Source of the DNA: Candidatus Acidiferrales bacterium
Lineage (GTDB): Bacteria > Acidobacteriota > Terriglobia > Acidiferrales > UBA7541
Direction of reading: 5' to 3'
DNA length: 56,090 nucleotides
Assembly (NCBI GenBank): GCA_030038275.1
Contig: JASHPG010000101.1
Location: forward strand, 1 to 56,090
In this document: in pieces, positions 8,031 to 15,831 of the stretch
How positions within the stretch are numbered: the stretch's first letter is position 1
Layout: every line of letters begins with the position of its first letter
Notes under the pieces: model-generated
What the model was told of the DNA's origin: nothing
Seen by the model: only the letters and a program-made list of their open reading frames with translations
Database searches by the model: none
Position numbers and translations under genes: made by a program

Positions 8031-8903
8031 GCGATCCCCCACCGATTTCGAAGATTGACGCCCGCGCACCCGTGAACGCAAAGCGTTTGGAGCACCTGAT
8101 TCCAAGGGCATTGTGACGTGCGGGCAGACGATTGCGTTACCCCAAATACATGCAGCGGCGTGGTTATATCCCAAGGCGGCAGTGGGATGCAAGCACGGTG
8201 GATGACCGGCGGTTGAGGCCAGGAGCCGGGAACTTGAAGATATCTTCGGATCGTTGCCGTCGCGCCGTTGCAAAAAACGGGAAATTCTGATGCACCGGGA
8301 CGTTCCGCCCTTGGTTTTGCATCACCGCTTGTTTTCAGCAACTTACGCATGTCCAAGGTCGATTTGCTGTTCCGCCCTTGGTCGCGCAGCCGAAGCGAAG
8401 AAACAGCGAATAATTTGAGGTCAGAGTGTAGCTGGAATCGGCACCAGAGCAACGCAAGTTTTGGGCGAAATTCGCGCAAATACGTGACCGCGAACTGTCT
8501 CGGGTAGAGTGGTACGCCACCTTTTGTTTTCTATGACTTGCGTGCATTTCTACTCGAATGCCGTCTCGGGTAAGCGTGATGGATTGGCCAGCGCTGATTT
8601 GTGATTGGCGGGCACCAAACTCCGCCTCGCGCGTCGTCACGTTTCGTCCTGATCCAGCGCAGCCGTGGTAACCGCGCGGAATGGCCAGCACGGGTCCGAC
8701 GGCGCGATGGCCGCCGACCGTTCTTTTCGTCGAATTGTCAGCGTACAAATCCATTTTTCGGCGGGGCCTAAAAACGCCCCGACCAACGTTAACAGGTTTA
8801 GGCCGGAGCGTCTATCAGGTGAATACACTCCGCAGATTTGCGGAGCGGTGTGGTTATTCCGCAACAAGGTCGAAATGTGTCGGAGCAGACTGGAAGAACG
8901 GTT
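8031..8903. other. Gene-poor stretch next to the TcmP/DUF5131 pair
   Basis: About 870 bases lie between the PQQ dehydrogenase start and the DUF5131 stop. Open frames exist on both strands but none has convincing composition or a ribosome-binding site. One minus-strand frame around 8560-8640 reads QISAGQSITLT, reminiscent of bacterial Ig-like repeats, but the surrounding frame does not continue the fold; it may be a relic or chance. A perfect 7-bp hairpin lies at 8828-8845. The stretch looks like degraded accessory DNA. Confidence 0.4.
8828..8845. repeat. Hairpin CTCCGCA-GATT-TGCGGAG downstream of DUF5131
   Basis: Perfect 7-bp arms with a GATT loop lie about 60 bases beyond the DUF5131 stop. 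There is no T-run on the minus strand, so it is not a standard intrinsic terminator; it could stabilise the 3' end of the mRNA. Confidence 0.4.
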
Positions 8904-9683
8904 TCACGCGATCGCGGTTTCCAGCCCGGGGTTCGCTGCGGACAGCACGCGGCGGTAGTCGTGAGTGGGGAATTCGTCGTATGTCCTCCCATCAAGTTTT
9001 CTGCCGGTCAGGGATTTACGCGTGCCGCCCCATTGTTTGAAAAAGAAGGGAACGCTCGCAATGCGGCATTGATCTCGGATGGAGATCACCCATTCTTTTT
9101 TCATCGGCCGGGCGCCAGGCCCGCTTTCGCCGCCAACGATCACCCAGTGGATTCCGGCTAAATTTATTACGCTGAGGTCTTCCAGAAGCGGTTCTACCGA
9201 AAGAAACCGGACGCGCGCGTTTGCGTCTCGGAGGTTGTCGATTCGCGGAAGGCCATACTTGCGATTTTCCACACTTACGCCCCACCAGATGTGCGGTTGC
9301 CCAGCGGCAAACGCCAGGCTGGAATTCAGAAGCTCGCACAGTCTTTCGGAGCGTTTCGTTAGAACCTGATACGTGTGCCAACTAGCCGCAAGCATCACCC
9401 TGGCAACTTCGACGATGTAGTCATCCGGCACGCGGTCGTGGAAAAGGTCGCTCATCGAATTGACGAAAATCATTTTGGGCCTGCGCCATCGCAAGGGTTC
9501 GGCAAGTTTGTCGCGAACCAGGCGAAGGTCGAAACCTTGTTCGTAAGGATGGCCTTTGACGTCGCGAAAGCGTTCCGCGAATGTCTCCGCATAGCAGTGC
9601 TTGCACCCAGGGCTGATTTTGGTGCAGCCGCGGACGGGGTTCCACGTGGCGTCGGTCCACTCGATGCTCGAATCCAAGGACAT
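8904..9683 (-). CDS. DUF5131 (phage Gp37/Gp68) three-Cys-motif protein
   Basis: This 259-aa protein matches the DUF5131/Gp37-Gp68 family, known from phages and accessory islands and of unknown biochemical role. The family signature is at the N-terminus: IEWTDATWNPVRGC followed by a C-x6-C-x2-C cluster (C20, C27, C30), then CYAE. Other family blocks are visible: PKMIFVNSMSDLFHD, FQVLTKR-like YQVLTKRSERL, WWGVSVEN, FLSVEPLLE, IHWVIVGGESGPGARPM and VPFFFKQWGG. The cysteines suggest metal or Fe-S binding, as in radical-SAM-like barrels, but this is inference. The start ATG 9683 lies two bases after the TcmP stop, so the two form one transcription unit. Pairing with TcmP is a known genomic association. 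Confidence 0.9.
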   Translation of the reverse strand: MSLDSSIEWTDATWNPVRGCTKISPGCKHCYAETFAERFRDVKGHPYEQGFDLRLVRDKLAEPLRWRRPKMIFVNSMSDLFHDRVPDDYIVEVARVMLAASWHTYQVLTKRSERLCELLNSSLAFAAGQPHIWWGVSVENRKYGLPRIDNLRDANARVRFLSVEPLLEDLSVINLAGIHWVIVGGESGPGARPMKKEWVISIRDQCRIASVPFFFKQWGGTRKSLTGRKLDGRTYDEFPTHDYRRVLSAANPGLETAIA

Positions 9684-9685
9684 CG

Positions 9686-10423
9686 TTAGCCCCTTCGGTC
9701 TCGGTATTTATTGAATATATCGAGAATGATGTCTTCCGCGGCGGGTTTCTGAGAGGCAAAAAACAGGTAGTAAACGGTTGCTCCCTTGGAGTTTCGCATT
9801 GGTAGTGGCGAGGGCACTCGCTTGAAGCCAGCGACTGTTTGAAGCCGCAATCGGAACGCCTCGGCCACGGCCTCGTTCGGCTCCTTCTGATTCCATCCAA
9901 AAAGACCCTGGGGTTTGTAGGCGATGTCGCGCCATGATTCGTCTCCCCAGAAAGCGGTCATACGGGCGGATTGTGATGCGTTCACCCTTCTCGGGTCCCG
10001 CCACAGAACGTTTCTATTTATGTCCTCGACAGGGAAATTCAAAAATATGTCCAGCGATTTCATTTGTCCTGCCGCGTTGGTGACGAGCCAGCGCAAGTCG
10101 AGGCCATACGGATCGAGAATACACAATCCCCGACGGTAATCCTCATAACGCACCTGTGGAAAAACTCTCTCCAGTAGAATCTGGTTGCAGTCGCCCGGGT
10201 AGACGTGAACGTTCGGTTTTGCGCCGACGAGATTTTGAAGGAATTCGACCTTTTCCGGCTGAATATCAACCAGGAAGTACTCGCGAAATGGCGGCTTAAC
10301 GTTAAGAGCATTCAGCGGGCTGCCGAGTACAAATTCATTCGATGCTCGCGCAATGTGGACACCCGCGCCAGCAAATCCCTCGATATACACGTGGCACAAA
10401 GAAGGATTCCGTTGGGCAGCCAA
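9686..10423 (-). CDS. tcmP: Three-Cys-motif partner protein TcmP (N-terminus interrupted by TGA)
   Basis: It belongs to the TcmP family, which co-occurs with DUF5131; molecular function unknown. Visible family motifs are VYIEGFAGAG, FLVDIQPEK, CILDPYGLDLRW, FLNFPVEDINRNVL and MTAFWGDESWR. The fold resembles a methyltransferase-like Rossmann domain (GFAGAG, then ILDPYG), which I infer. The listed start is TTG 10423, an internal Leu. Homology clearly continues upstream in the same frame (SELKLEILKEYAAAYSTIL and, beyond the stop, FDRIGY). The break is a single TGA at 10480-10478, exactly where related proteins have Trp (GY-W-SELKL). A GTG at 10516 could have been the original start. It is therefore either a pseudogene, a sequencing error, or translated from an internal start or by readthrough. 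Codon use looks less GC-biased than that of its neighbours, in line with transfer. Confidence 0.8.
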   Translation of the reverse strand: MAAQRNPSLCHVYIEGFAGAGVHIARASNEFVLGSPLNALNVKPPFREYFLVDIQPEKVEFLQNLVGAKPNVHVYPGDCNQILLERVFPQVRYEDYRRGLCILDPYGLDLRWLVTNAAGQMKSLDIFLNFPVEDINRNVLWRDPRRVNASQSARMTAFWGDESWRDIAYKPQGLFGWNQKEPNEAVAEAFRLRLQTVAGFKRVPSPLPMRNSKGATVYYLFFASQKPAAEDIILDIFNKYRDRRG

Positions 10424-10571
10424 TATGGTCGAATAGGCTGCGGCGTACTCCTTTAGAATTTCGAGCTTTAGTTCAGATCAATAGCCAATTCTGTCAAATT
10501 CAAAATCAGTATCCACAGTTCGGCATTGTTCGCCTTTTGTTCTCCTAAGTCAAGGTTGCTTCTGTACCGGC

Positions 10572-10991
10572 TTAATCGGAACTGGCGGAGCGGCGGGCGG
10601 CGAGACCCTGGGCCAGCATGTCGAGGATGAAGCCCCAGCCATCCTTGTGCTTGCGGCCTAACTCGTCGTCGGGGACGCCGGAGTGGCAAATGGTCATTTC
10701 GGTGTCGTCGCCGCGCGGCTCCAGAGTAACGTTAACGATGGACTCCTCTCCTTTCGTGCCTTTCGACATCCAAGTGTGCTCGATGCGGTAAGGACGCTCG
10801 ATGCGAATGAAGCGACCGTAGTGCGGATGCTCGGAGCCCTGATGCTTCACCAGCGAATAAAAAAGGCCGTCGACAGTGGGATTGAAGATAAGGCGCTCGA
10901 CGCCGAACCACGGACCGCCGGGGCTTTTCGGATTCATCCACATGTCGAAAATCTTTTCGGCCGGTGCCGGGATCGTGCGAGAAACAGTCAC
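10572..10991 (-). CDS. SRPBCC/AHSA1-family protein
   Basis: This is a START-like hydrophobic-ligand-binding fold of about 139 aa, of the AHSA1 type often paired with ArsR regulators. Recognisable parts are SRTIPAPAEKIFDMWMNP, FVERL-type strands (GPWFGVERLIFNP), the HYGRFIRIERPYRIEHTW strand pair and the C-terminal helix GWGFILDMLAQGLA. I placed the start at GTG 10991, which overlaps the ArsR stop as GTGA, the usual coupling signal. An alternative is the non-standard ACG at 11009, which sits five bases after AAGGAG where a start would be expected. The ligand is unknown. It is co-transcribed with, and presumably controlled by, the ArsR protein. Confidence 0.85.
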   Translation of the reverse strand: MTVSRTIPAPAEKIFDMWMNPKSPGGPWFGVERLIFNPTVDGLFYSLVKHQGSEHPHYGRFIRIERPYRIEHTWMSKGTKGEESIVNVTLEPRGDDTEMTICHSGVPDDELGRKHKDGWGFILDMLAQGLAARRSASSD

Positions 10992-11392
10992 TTCGGTAAG
11001 ATTCTTCGTGGCTTCTCCTTTTCTTTTTCTTTCGCGAAAAGACTTTCCAGGCGGTCGAGATGTTCGTTCCAGAAATGCTCGTAGTTCAGAACCCAACGGG
11101 CTACAGCTCGCAGCGGCTCGGGAGAGAGCCGGAGAGTGTTGTCGCGACCTCGGCGAGTGCGGCGAACGAGCCGGGCGCGTTCGAGGACGCGAACGTGCTT
11201 GCAAAAGCCGGTCAGCGACATGGGATATGGTTCGGCGAGGTCGGAAATGCGGGCGGGGCCGCGGGCGAGGCGCTGGAGGATGGCGCGCCGCGTGGGATCC
11301 GAGATGGCGGCCAGGACGCGGTCGATGTGGTGTTCGCCACCGCGCAGCAACGCGGCGGAGTCCCGTGCGGCTTGCCCGCGATGCTGAACCAT
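10988..11392 (-). CDS. ArsR-family transcriptional regulator
   Basis: This is a winged-helix repressor of 134 aa from ATG 11392 (MVQHRGQ). The frame is open further upstream to 11440, but a good promoter (-35 TTGACA, -10 TAGACT) lies inside that extension, so translation must begin at 11392, almost at the transcription start. The HTH is clear: VLAAISDPTRRAILQRLA, ISDLAEPYPMSLTGFCKHVRVLERARLV, then the wing RRTRRGRDNTLRLSPEPL. The metal-binding Cys pair of ArsR/SmtB sensors is absent, as in the SRPBCC-linked subgroup. The C-terminus is Lys/Glu rich. The stop overlaps the SRPBCC start. It is probably autoregulated through the palindrome at its start. Confidence 0.88.
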   Translation of the reverse strand: MVQHRGQAARDSAALLRGGEHHIDRVLAAISDPTRRAILQRLARGPARISDLAEPYPMSLTGFCKHVRVLERARLVRRTRRGRDNTLRLSPEPLRAVARWVLNYEHFWNEHLDRLESLFAKEKEKEKPRRILPK

Positions 11393-11401
11393 ACGGTTCA
11401 G
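11384..11401. promoter_or_regulatory. Operator palindrome CTGAACC-ATAC-GGTTCAG
   Basis: A perfect inverted repeat with 7-bp arms covers the ArsR start codon and touches the -10 box. Its position would block transcription when bound, so it is the likely autoregulatory operator of the ArsR protein. Binding is inferred. Confidence 0.6.
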
Positions 11402-11427
11402 TCTAGCAGTGTAACGGGCATTGTCAA
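11400..11427 (-). promoter_or_regulatory. Sigma-70-type promoter of the arsR-SRPBCC operon
   Basis: On the minus strand TTGACA (11427-11422) and TAGACT (11405-11400) are separated by 16 bases. Transcription would begin about six bases downstream, within a few bases of ATG 11392, so the mRNA is probably leaderless. No Shine-Dalgarno precedes the ATG, which fits. Confidence 0.6.
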
Positions 11428-11672
11428 CCGAATAGTTCACTAGCGTGGAGAATCAACGGCTGGGACTGGCGCAGAAACATCCGCGCCCGTCGCGAACGGC
11501 AACGCGAAGAGTGCGGCACCCGCGCGGGGCAGGCTTCGTAACGCGTCGAGTGGAGGGGGTACTTGGGCTAGCGCGGGGAAACTCCCGCCGCAACGAATGC
11601 TTCTCGATCCTTCGCGGTCGCGGGCAGGTATGACACGCGGCCATCACTCCTGGTTATCACCGTGCCGTTCCC

Positions 11673-11704
11673 GACCCTTCGACTCGCTGCGTTCGCTCAG
11701 GGTC
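11673..11704. repeat. Imperfect inverted repeat GACCCT...AGGGTC
   Basis: A 32-base segment with 6-bp outer arms and partly pairing inner bases sits just beyond the quinone oxidoreductase stop, in a gene-free stretch of about 320 bases (11393-11711). It may act at the mRNA 3' end or be a REP-like element. Nothing else is seen in this gap. Confidence 0.35.
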
Positions 11705-11711
11705 GCGGTGC

Positions 11712-12650
11712 TCATCGGACCGCGAGGACGATTTTGCCGCGAGTGTGGTGGGTGGCGACGGCCTCGTGGGCGGCGCGCGCGTCCTGCAATGGAAGCACCT
11801 TTTCGATGTGAGGTTTTACCTTGCCGGCGTCCACTAGACGCGCGATTTCGCCGAGTTCTTGCACGTTAGGCTGAACGAAGACGTGAGCGCCGCGGACTCC
11901 GTGAGCGGCGGCTTTCTCCTGATTGGGCGGCTGCAAGATGGAAACGTAAATGCCGCCCTTCTTGATGACTTGCCAGGAGCGGTCCTGCGTCTCGCCGGTG
12001 ATGGTGTCGAGCACGACGTCAACGCCGTGAACTACGTCCTCAAATTTCGTGGCTGTGTAGTCGATCACTTCATCGGCGCCGAGCGAGCGGAGAAAATCGT
12101 GATTGCGCTTCGAGGCGGTGGCGATCACGCGCGCGCCCTTGGCTTTAGCGAACTGCACGGCGAAATGGCCCACTCCTCCCGCGGCGCCATGAATCAGGAC
12201 GGATTGGCCCGCAGAGAGATGGCCGGCGTCAAAGAGCGCTTGCCACGCGGTGAGCGCGGTGAGAGGAATGGCGGCGGCTTCGCTGTGACCGATCGATTTC
12301 GGCTTGAGCGCCACTTCCGATTCGCGGACGACGGCGTATTCGGCGTAGGCTCCATCGCGCGCGAGATCGGGCCGCGCATAGACTTCATCGCCGGGTTTGA
12401 GCCGCGTGGCGCCAGAGCCGGCGGATTCCACGACGCCAGAAACGTCCCATCCGGGAATCATGGGCAGGTTGTACTTCATACGCTCCTTGAAATAGCCCTG
12501 GCGAATGGCGACATCCACGGGATTGACGCTGGTGGCGTGGACGCGGATGAGAACGTCGCCGGCGGCAGGAGCCGGGCGCGGCGCGTCCTCGTATTTGAGG
12601 ACTTCGGGACCGCCGTATTCGTGGACGCGGACGGCTTTCATCGTGGGCAT
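11712..12650 (-). CDS. NADP-dependent oxidoreductase, quinone oxidoreductase (QOR) family
   Basis: This medium-chain dehydrogenase of 312 aa, without the zinc ligands, probably reduces quinones or enones with NADPH. The N-terminal GroES-like domain begins MKAVRVHEYGGPEVLKYED and contains IPGWDVSGVVE and KPGDEVYA. The nucleotide-binding motif HGAAGGVGHFAVQFAKA lies around residue 150, followed by VIATASKRNHDFLRSLGADE. The C-terminal segment HTRGKIVLAV is typical. The Cys/His structural zinc loop is absent. MPTMKAV gives two possible starts (12650 or 12641); homologues usually begin at MKA. It stands alone, with about 145 bases to DoxX. Confidence 0.9.
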   Translation of the reverse strand: MPTMKAVRVHEYGGPEVLKYEDAPRPAPAAGDVLIRVHATSVNPVDVAIRQGYFKERMKYNLPMIPGWDVSGVVESAGSGATRLKPGDEVYARPDLARDGAYAEYAVVRESEVALKPKSIGHSEAAAIPLTALTAWQALFDAGHLSAGQSVLIHGAAGGVGHFAVQFAKAKGARVIATASKRNHDFLRSLGADEVIDYTATKFEDVVHGVDVVLDTITGETQDRSWQVIKKGGIYVSILQPPNQEKAAAHGVRGAHVFVQPNVQELGEIARLVDAGKVKPHIEKVLPLQDARAAHEAVATHHTRGKIVLAVR

Positions 12651-12795
12651 GAGTGACTCCGTGAGAATGAGATTGAAGCGAAGAGAGTATAAACCGAGTG
12701 GCAGCGTCTCAAGCGTTTGATTCGCTCTCGCAAGATTGCCGCGCTAAAGGCCGCGGCGCTACATTTAAACCTCAACCCGCGGGATGCGCGCTTTC

Positions 12796-13260
12796 TCAGC
12801 GGGCTTGGCTTGCCACGGAGGAAGCGGAAGATGACGGCCGCTTCGAGGCGGCGAGCGAATCGAGGCTCCATGGGCCAGCGCCGAATTGCGTGATGAGCAG
12901 AGCGGCGCCGAGCAACGCAGCATTTCTCAGAAAATTTTGAAGCTGCGCCGCGTGCATGGCCGCATTCGAAGCCGCCCAAAACTGGTGCATAGCCAGCGTG
13001 ACGGGAACGAGAAAGATGACGATCAGCCACGCCCCCAGCTTGGCCTTGTATCCCAAGAGCACTGAGAGTCCGCCGAGCAGAATCAACACACCCGCAAGCG
13101 GCACCAGAACTCGAGGAGCGGGCACGTGGGCGACGGTAGCATAGGCCAAATCCTGGCCATTGAAGTGAGAGATGCAAAAGAAAAGAAACACGAACGAATA
13201 CAAGATGCGTCCCAAGAGAACGACAGCACCGCGGAGATTGCCGCTCGCGACGTCGCTCAT
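12796..13260 (-). CDS. DoxX family membrane protein
   Basis: This 154-aa four-helix membrane protein is of the DoxX/DoxD type. The chosen start, ATG 13260 (MSDVASG), follows GGAGGAG with suitable spacing; the frame extends upstream to 13344 but that part is Arg-rich and unlikely. Hydrophobic helices: GAVVLLGRILYSFVFLFFCI, APRVLVPLAGVLILLGGLSV, AWLIVIFLVPVTLAMHQFW and the segment ending LLGAALLITQFG. The conserved HFNG after helix 1 is present. Family members are often linked to quinone or oxidative-stress functions, but the biochemical role is unsettled. It neighbours a QOR-type oxidoreductase on the same strand. Confidence 0.88.
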   Translation of the reverse strand: MSDVASGNLRGAVVLLGRILYSFVFLFFCISHFNGQDLAYATVAHVPAPRVLVPLAGVLILLGGLSVLLGYKAKLGAWLIVIFLVPVTLAMHQFWAASNAAMHAAQLQNFLRNAALLGAALLITQFGAGPWSLDSLAASKRPSSSASSVASQAR

Positions 13261-13385
13261 TGCTCTCCTCCTACGCCGAAGCTCGCGACCGCCTGAAACG
13301 GCAGGCGAATCGCGACTTGCGCCATTTTGACGAGGTGTTATCACCGTTGAGAGTGGCGCGTCAAGTGGAGGCTAAAGGCGGTAGT

Positions 13386-13441
13386 GGGCCAGCTTGAATT
13401 TTAACTGCTTGCGTCACGATCAAGAAAATTCAAACTGGCCC
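13386..13441. repeat. Palindromic repeat, copy 1 (related to 45014-45068)
   Basis: This 56-base element has near-perfect 17-base inverted arms (GGGCCAGCTTGAATTTT and AAAATTCAAACTGGCCC). The loop CTGCTTGCGTCACGATCAAG is shared almost exactly with a second copy at 45014-45068. On the minus strand the loop reads IVTQAVK, as in the TnpB-like remnant there, so the element is probably the 5' end of an IS605/TnpB-type gene left after decay. Here the frame stops within about 20 codons. Confidence 0.6.
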
Positions 13442-13818
13442 TGTACGCTAAACGCAGCGATTCAAGCTGACGTACTACGAGCAGGAGTGGGCGAGGAGGA
13501 TCGGAAGCCGTGCGGGGCCTGTATACATTGTGTGACATTGCGACAAGGTGGGAAGCTTTCGAAGGAGCGCCGCGTCTTGGAGGAATTCATTGAACCGGCA
13601 AGGCGCGCCGTGTTAACGTCCCGCCGCAGGACAGGGGAATGCTGATCGCTGGGACTCTGCGTGCCGCCAAAGCACGCGTTTCGCGGGGATCGACAGTTTG
13701 GCGGCAACTCCGTTGGCGAGGCAGGGTGACAGCGGGCTTCCTCCGCAGCACGCCTGCCTGCGGCAAGCAGGCAAACTCAGCGGGCTGAGAATCCTGGGTG
13801 CAACGGGAGGGCACGACC
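13442..13818. other. Gene-free stretch upstream of the membrane protein at 13819
   Basis: About 375 bases with no convincing gene; one open frame (13394-13645) is Arg/Cys rich and overlaps the repeat. A small hairpin (GCCTGC...GCAGGC) near 13752-13773 is the only structure I see. The promoter of the gene at 13819 should be here. Confidence 0.4.
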
Positions 13819-14295
13819 ATGTTCGAATCACCGCAGGAACAGGTACCAGACAGCAAAGTAGGAGTCTGGATTGGCGTGGCGATCGTGGTGGTGATTGCGG
13901 TCGCCCTTTTCTTTTACGTGAGCCGCAAACCGAAGAGCAGCGGGCCAGGCGCCGTGGTGTCAACAGCGTCGATGGGCGGAGCAGCGGCGCCGGGCGCCAA
14001 CCCGACGAAGGACTTGCGCGTGGTGAGCGTGACGATGCAAAAGGACGGCACGGGCACGACGGCGGAGTGGCTGGTGGACATCAAGAACGACTCGCCGACG
14101 TACACGTACAGCAACATCGGATACGAAACGACGTACATCGGCGCGAGCGAGAACGTGCTGGCGGTGAACCACGGCAACATCAATCTGACGATTCCGCCGG
14201 GCCAAGACCAGAGCACGCAGTTCAACGACGTTCTGTATCCGGCGGGAACGTCGATTTACAGGCTCAAAGTAACTGGCGCGAGTTCGTCCCAGTAA
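13819..14295 (+). CDS. Single-span membrane protein with FxLYD/DUF2393-like beta domain
   Basis: This 158-aa protein starts at ATG 13819, seven bases after GGGAGGG; a GTG further upstream at 13798 is less likely. The N-terminus is short and polar, then one membrane helix (VGVWIGVAIVVVIAVALFFY, about 15-35), then a Ser/Gly/Ala linker and an outward-facing beta domain. The domain pattern VVSVTMQKDG, AEWLVDIKNDS, YSNIGYETTYIG, NINLTIPPGQ and VLYPAGTSIYRLKVTGA resembles FxLYD/DUF2393 domains common in acidobacteria. No enzymatic motif is visible. It is convergent with the LssY_C gene downstream. Function unknown; membrane topology is inferred from the helix. Confidence 0.75.
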   Translation: MFESPQEQVPDSKVGVWIGVAIVVVIAVALFFYVSRKPKSSGPGAVVSTASMGGAAAPGANPTKDLRVVSVTMQKDGTGTTAEWLVDIKNDSPTYTYSNIGYETTYIGASENVLAVNHGNINLTIPPGQDQSTQFNDVLYPAGTSIYRLKVTGASSSQ

Positions 14296-14358
14296 GCTGA
14301 ATCTGAGCGGCGCGAAGGAAGCGCTTTGCCCGCTCCGGTTTCGAGAGCGGCGCGGCCG

Positions 14359-15627
14359 CTATTGGCTTGCGGCTGAAGCAGAAGCCGTGGGCTTGAGCAC
14401 GAGCACGACGAGGCGCCCGTCGGAGTGAAAACTGCCGCCCGTGGCGGTCTTCGCATCGGTGAGCGCATTTTTCGGCGTGACGTGGTCGCGCGCAATTACC
14501 AGGCCCGTGCCGGAAAGCGTGTCGTTGACGAACTCGCGCTCGCCGTCGATAGCTGGATCGATCTTGTGCGTGATGCCGTTGTTACGCTGGTCGCGCTCGA
14601 AGCCGATATCGTGCGTGGCGGCCACGCACCAGAGTTGGCGTCCCTCCACTTCGTAGGGCGATTTCCAAACGCGCAGGTGATTGCGCGACATGACGACCTT
14701 CACCGGCTCGGCGTGCGCGAAGCCGTAATCCTGCGGCCGATCAAAAAGATAGAGCGCGCTCATCGGCATGGTCAGATAATCTTTTTTCTCCATCGAATCG
14801 ATGAAGCCGGTGAGGACCGTATTCCGCACCGAGCTATCCACGTGAACCCAGCCAGCGGCGGTGAAGGCCCGCACGAGATCGTCCTGCGAACCGACGATGA
14901 GCACGTTGACCATATCGCCGGGATTGCCCTGCTGATCGGAAACGCGGCGAGGAATCTTTTCGAGCAGATTGGGAGTGATTCCGGGGATGGGCGCGTCGGC
15001 AGGACCACCGGCGAGCGCCGCGGCTGCGCCGCTGAGGCCGGGATCGGTCACTTCGATCGTGACGTGAAAACTTCCCTGCGCGCCGGACGCATCTTTGTTG
15101 CTTTGATTGATGCCGATGAACAAGCGGCCCGCGACGGGAGCTTCGTATTGCTTATCCGCGCCAAGCAGAAATGCCTGGGCCGCATCACCCGAACCGAGAC
15201 GGCCAATCAGCGCGCCGTGGCCCCCGCTGGAAACGGCGTACTGATGGACCAGATCGGCCCAGCCGCGCGTTAAGCCGTCTGGGCCAAACGTCCGCGGCTT
15301 GGATTTTGAGGAGTTGCCGGCGGGGTAGGTGATCGAGCCGGTCGCCGTCACGTGGAGCTTTTCTCCCGCGCGAAGGTCGAGTCCCGTATCGGTCCATTGC
15401 TTCGTGGCAGCGATATCGAATTCGTAGGATTTGGCACTGGCTGCCGCCGGCGTGGCGGGACTCTGCGCCGCGGCAGAGGCTGTCGAAGCAGGCGCGGACC
15501 GCGGCACATTTTGCGCGGCGCTGGACGCAGCGGTTTGAGCACGAACGCGCGGCGCGCAAAAGAGCGCGACTGCCAGCGACAGAAGCAGAATCGACAGGTT
15601 GGAGCGCTGCAATACAGGAATTTTCAT
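14359..15627 (-). CDS. Secreted protein with LecA-like lectin fold and LssY C-terminal domain
   Basis: This 422-aa protein begins with a signal peptide (LSILLLSLAVALFCAPRVRA) and an Ala/Ser/Pro-rich linker. Residues about 65-205 resemble a PA-I (LecA) galactose-lectin-like beta sandwich: WTDTGLDLRAGEKLHVTATG, ALIGRLGSG and GRLFIGINQSN. Residues about 235-385 match the LssY C-terminal domain: NVLIVGSQDDLVRAFTAAGW, MSALYLFDRPQDYGFAHAEP, RNHLRVWKSP, LWCVAATHDIGFE and KIDPAIDGEREFVNDTL. LssY_C is otherwise known fused to PAP2 or membrane modules; here it is exported with a carbohydrate-binding-like module. I infer cell-surface glycan recognition, with low certainty about any catalysis. Confidence 0.85.
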   Translation of the reverse strand: MKIPVLQRSNLSILLLSLAVALFCAPRVRAQTAASSAAQNVPRSAPASTASAAAQSPATPAAASAKSYEFDIAATKQWTDTGLDLRAGEKLHVTATGSITYPAGNSSKSKPRTFGPDGLTRGWADLVHQYAVSSGGHGALIGRLGSGDAAQAFLLGADKQYEAPVAGRLFIGINQSNKDASGAQGSFHVTIEVTDPGLSGAAAALAGGPADAPIPGITPNLLEKIPRRVSDQQGNPGDMVNVLIVGSQDDLVRAFTAAGWVHVDSSVRNTVLTGFIDSMEKKDYLTMPMSALYLFDRPQDYGFAHAEPVKVVMSRNHLRVWKSPYEVEGRQLWCVAATHDIGFERDQRNNGITHKIDPAIDGEREFVNDTLSGTGLVIARDHVTPKNALTDAKTATGGSFHSDGRLVVLVLKPTASASAASQ

Positions 15628-15831
15628 GGCGCAGCCGCAAAGAAGATGTAAACCGCGCTGAAAATCATAGCCGTGGCGCGGCGCGGACGCAACGGTGGAC
15701 GCATCTCACGAGCAGTTCACCGGTCTTCGGACCGCAGCAGGGAGGCGATAGGCGCGAGACGGAAGTGGTAGTAGAATCGCGGGCATTCGAAGCGAGTCCC
15801 TCTTAAGCCAGTGTCCTGGAGGTCGCACCGG

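Noticed and set aside
11445-11711. Possible rho-independent terminators and small ORFs after the ArsR promoter region
   Set aside because: Only a weak imperfect inverted repeat is present, with no T-run and no coding signal.
13394-13645. 83-codon plus-strand frame with several cysteines
   Set aside because: It begins inside the palindromic repeat, has no ribosome site and resembles no family.
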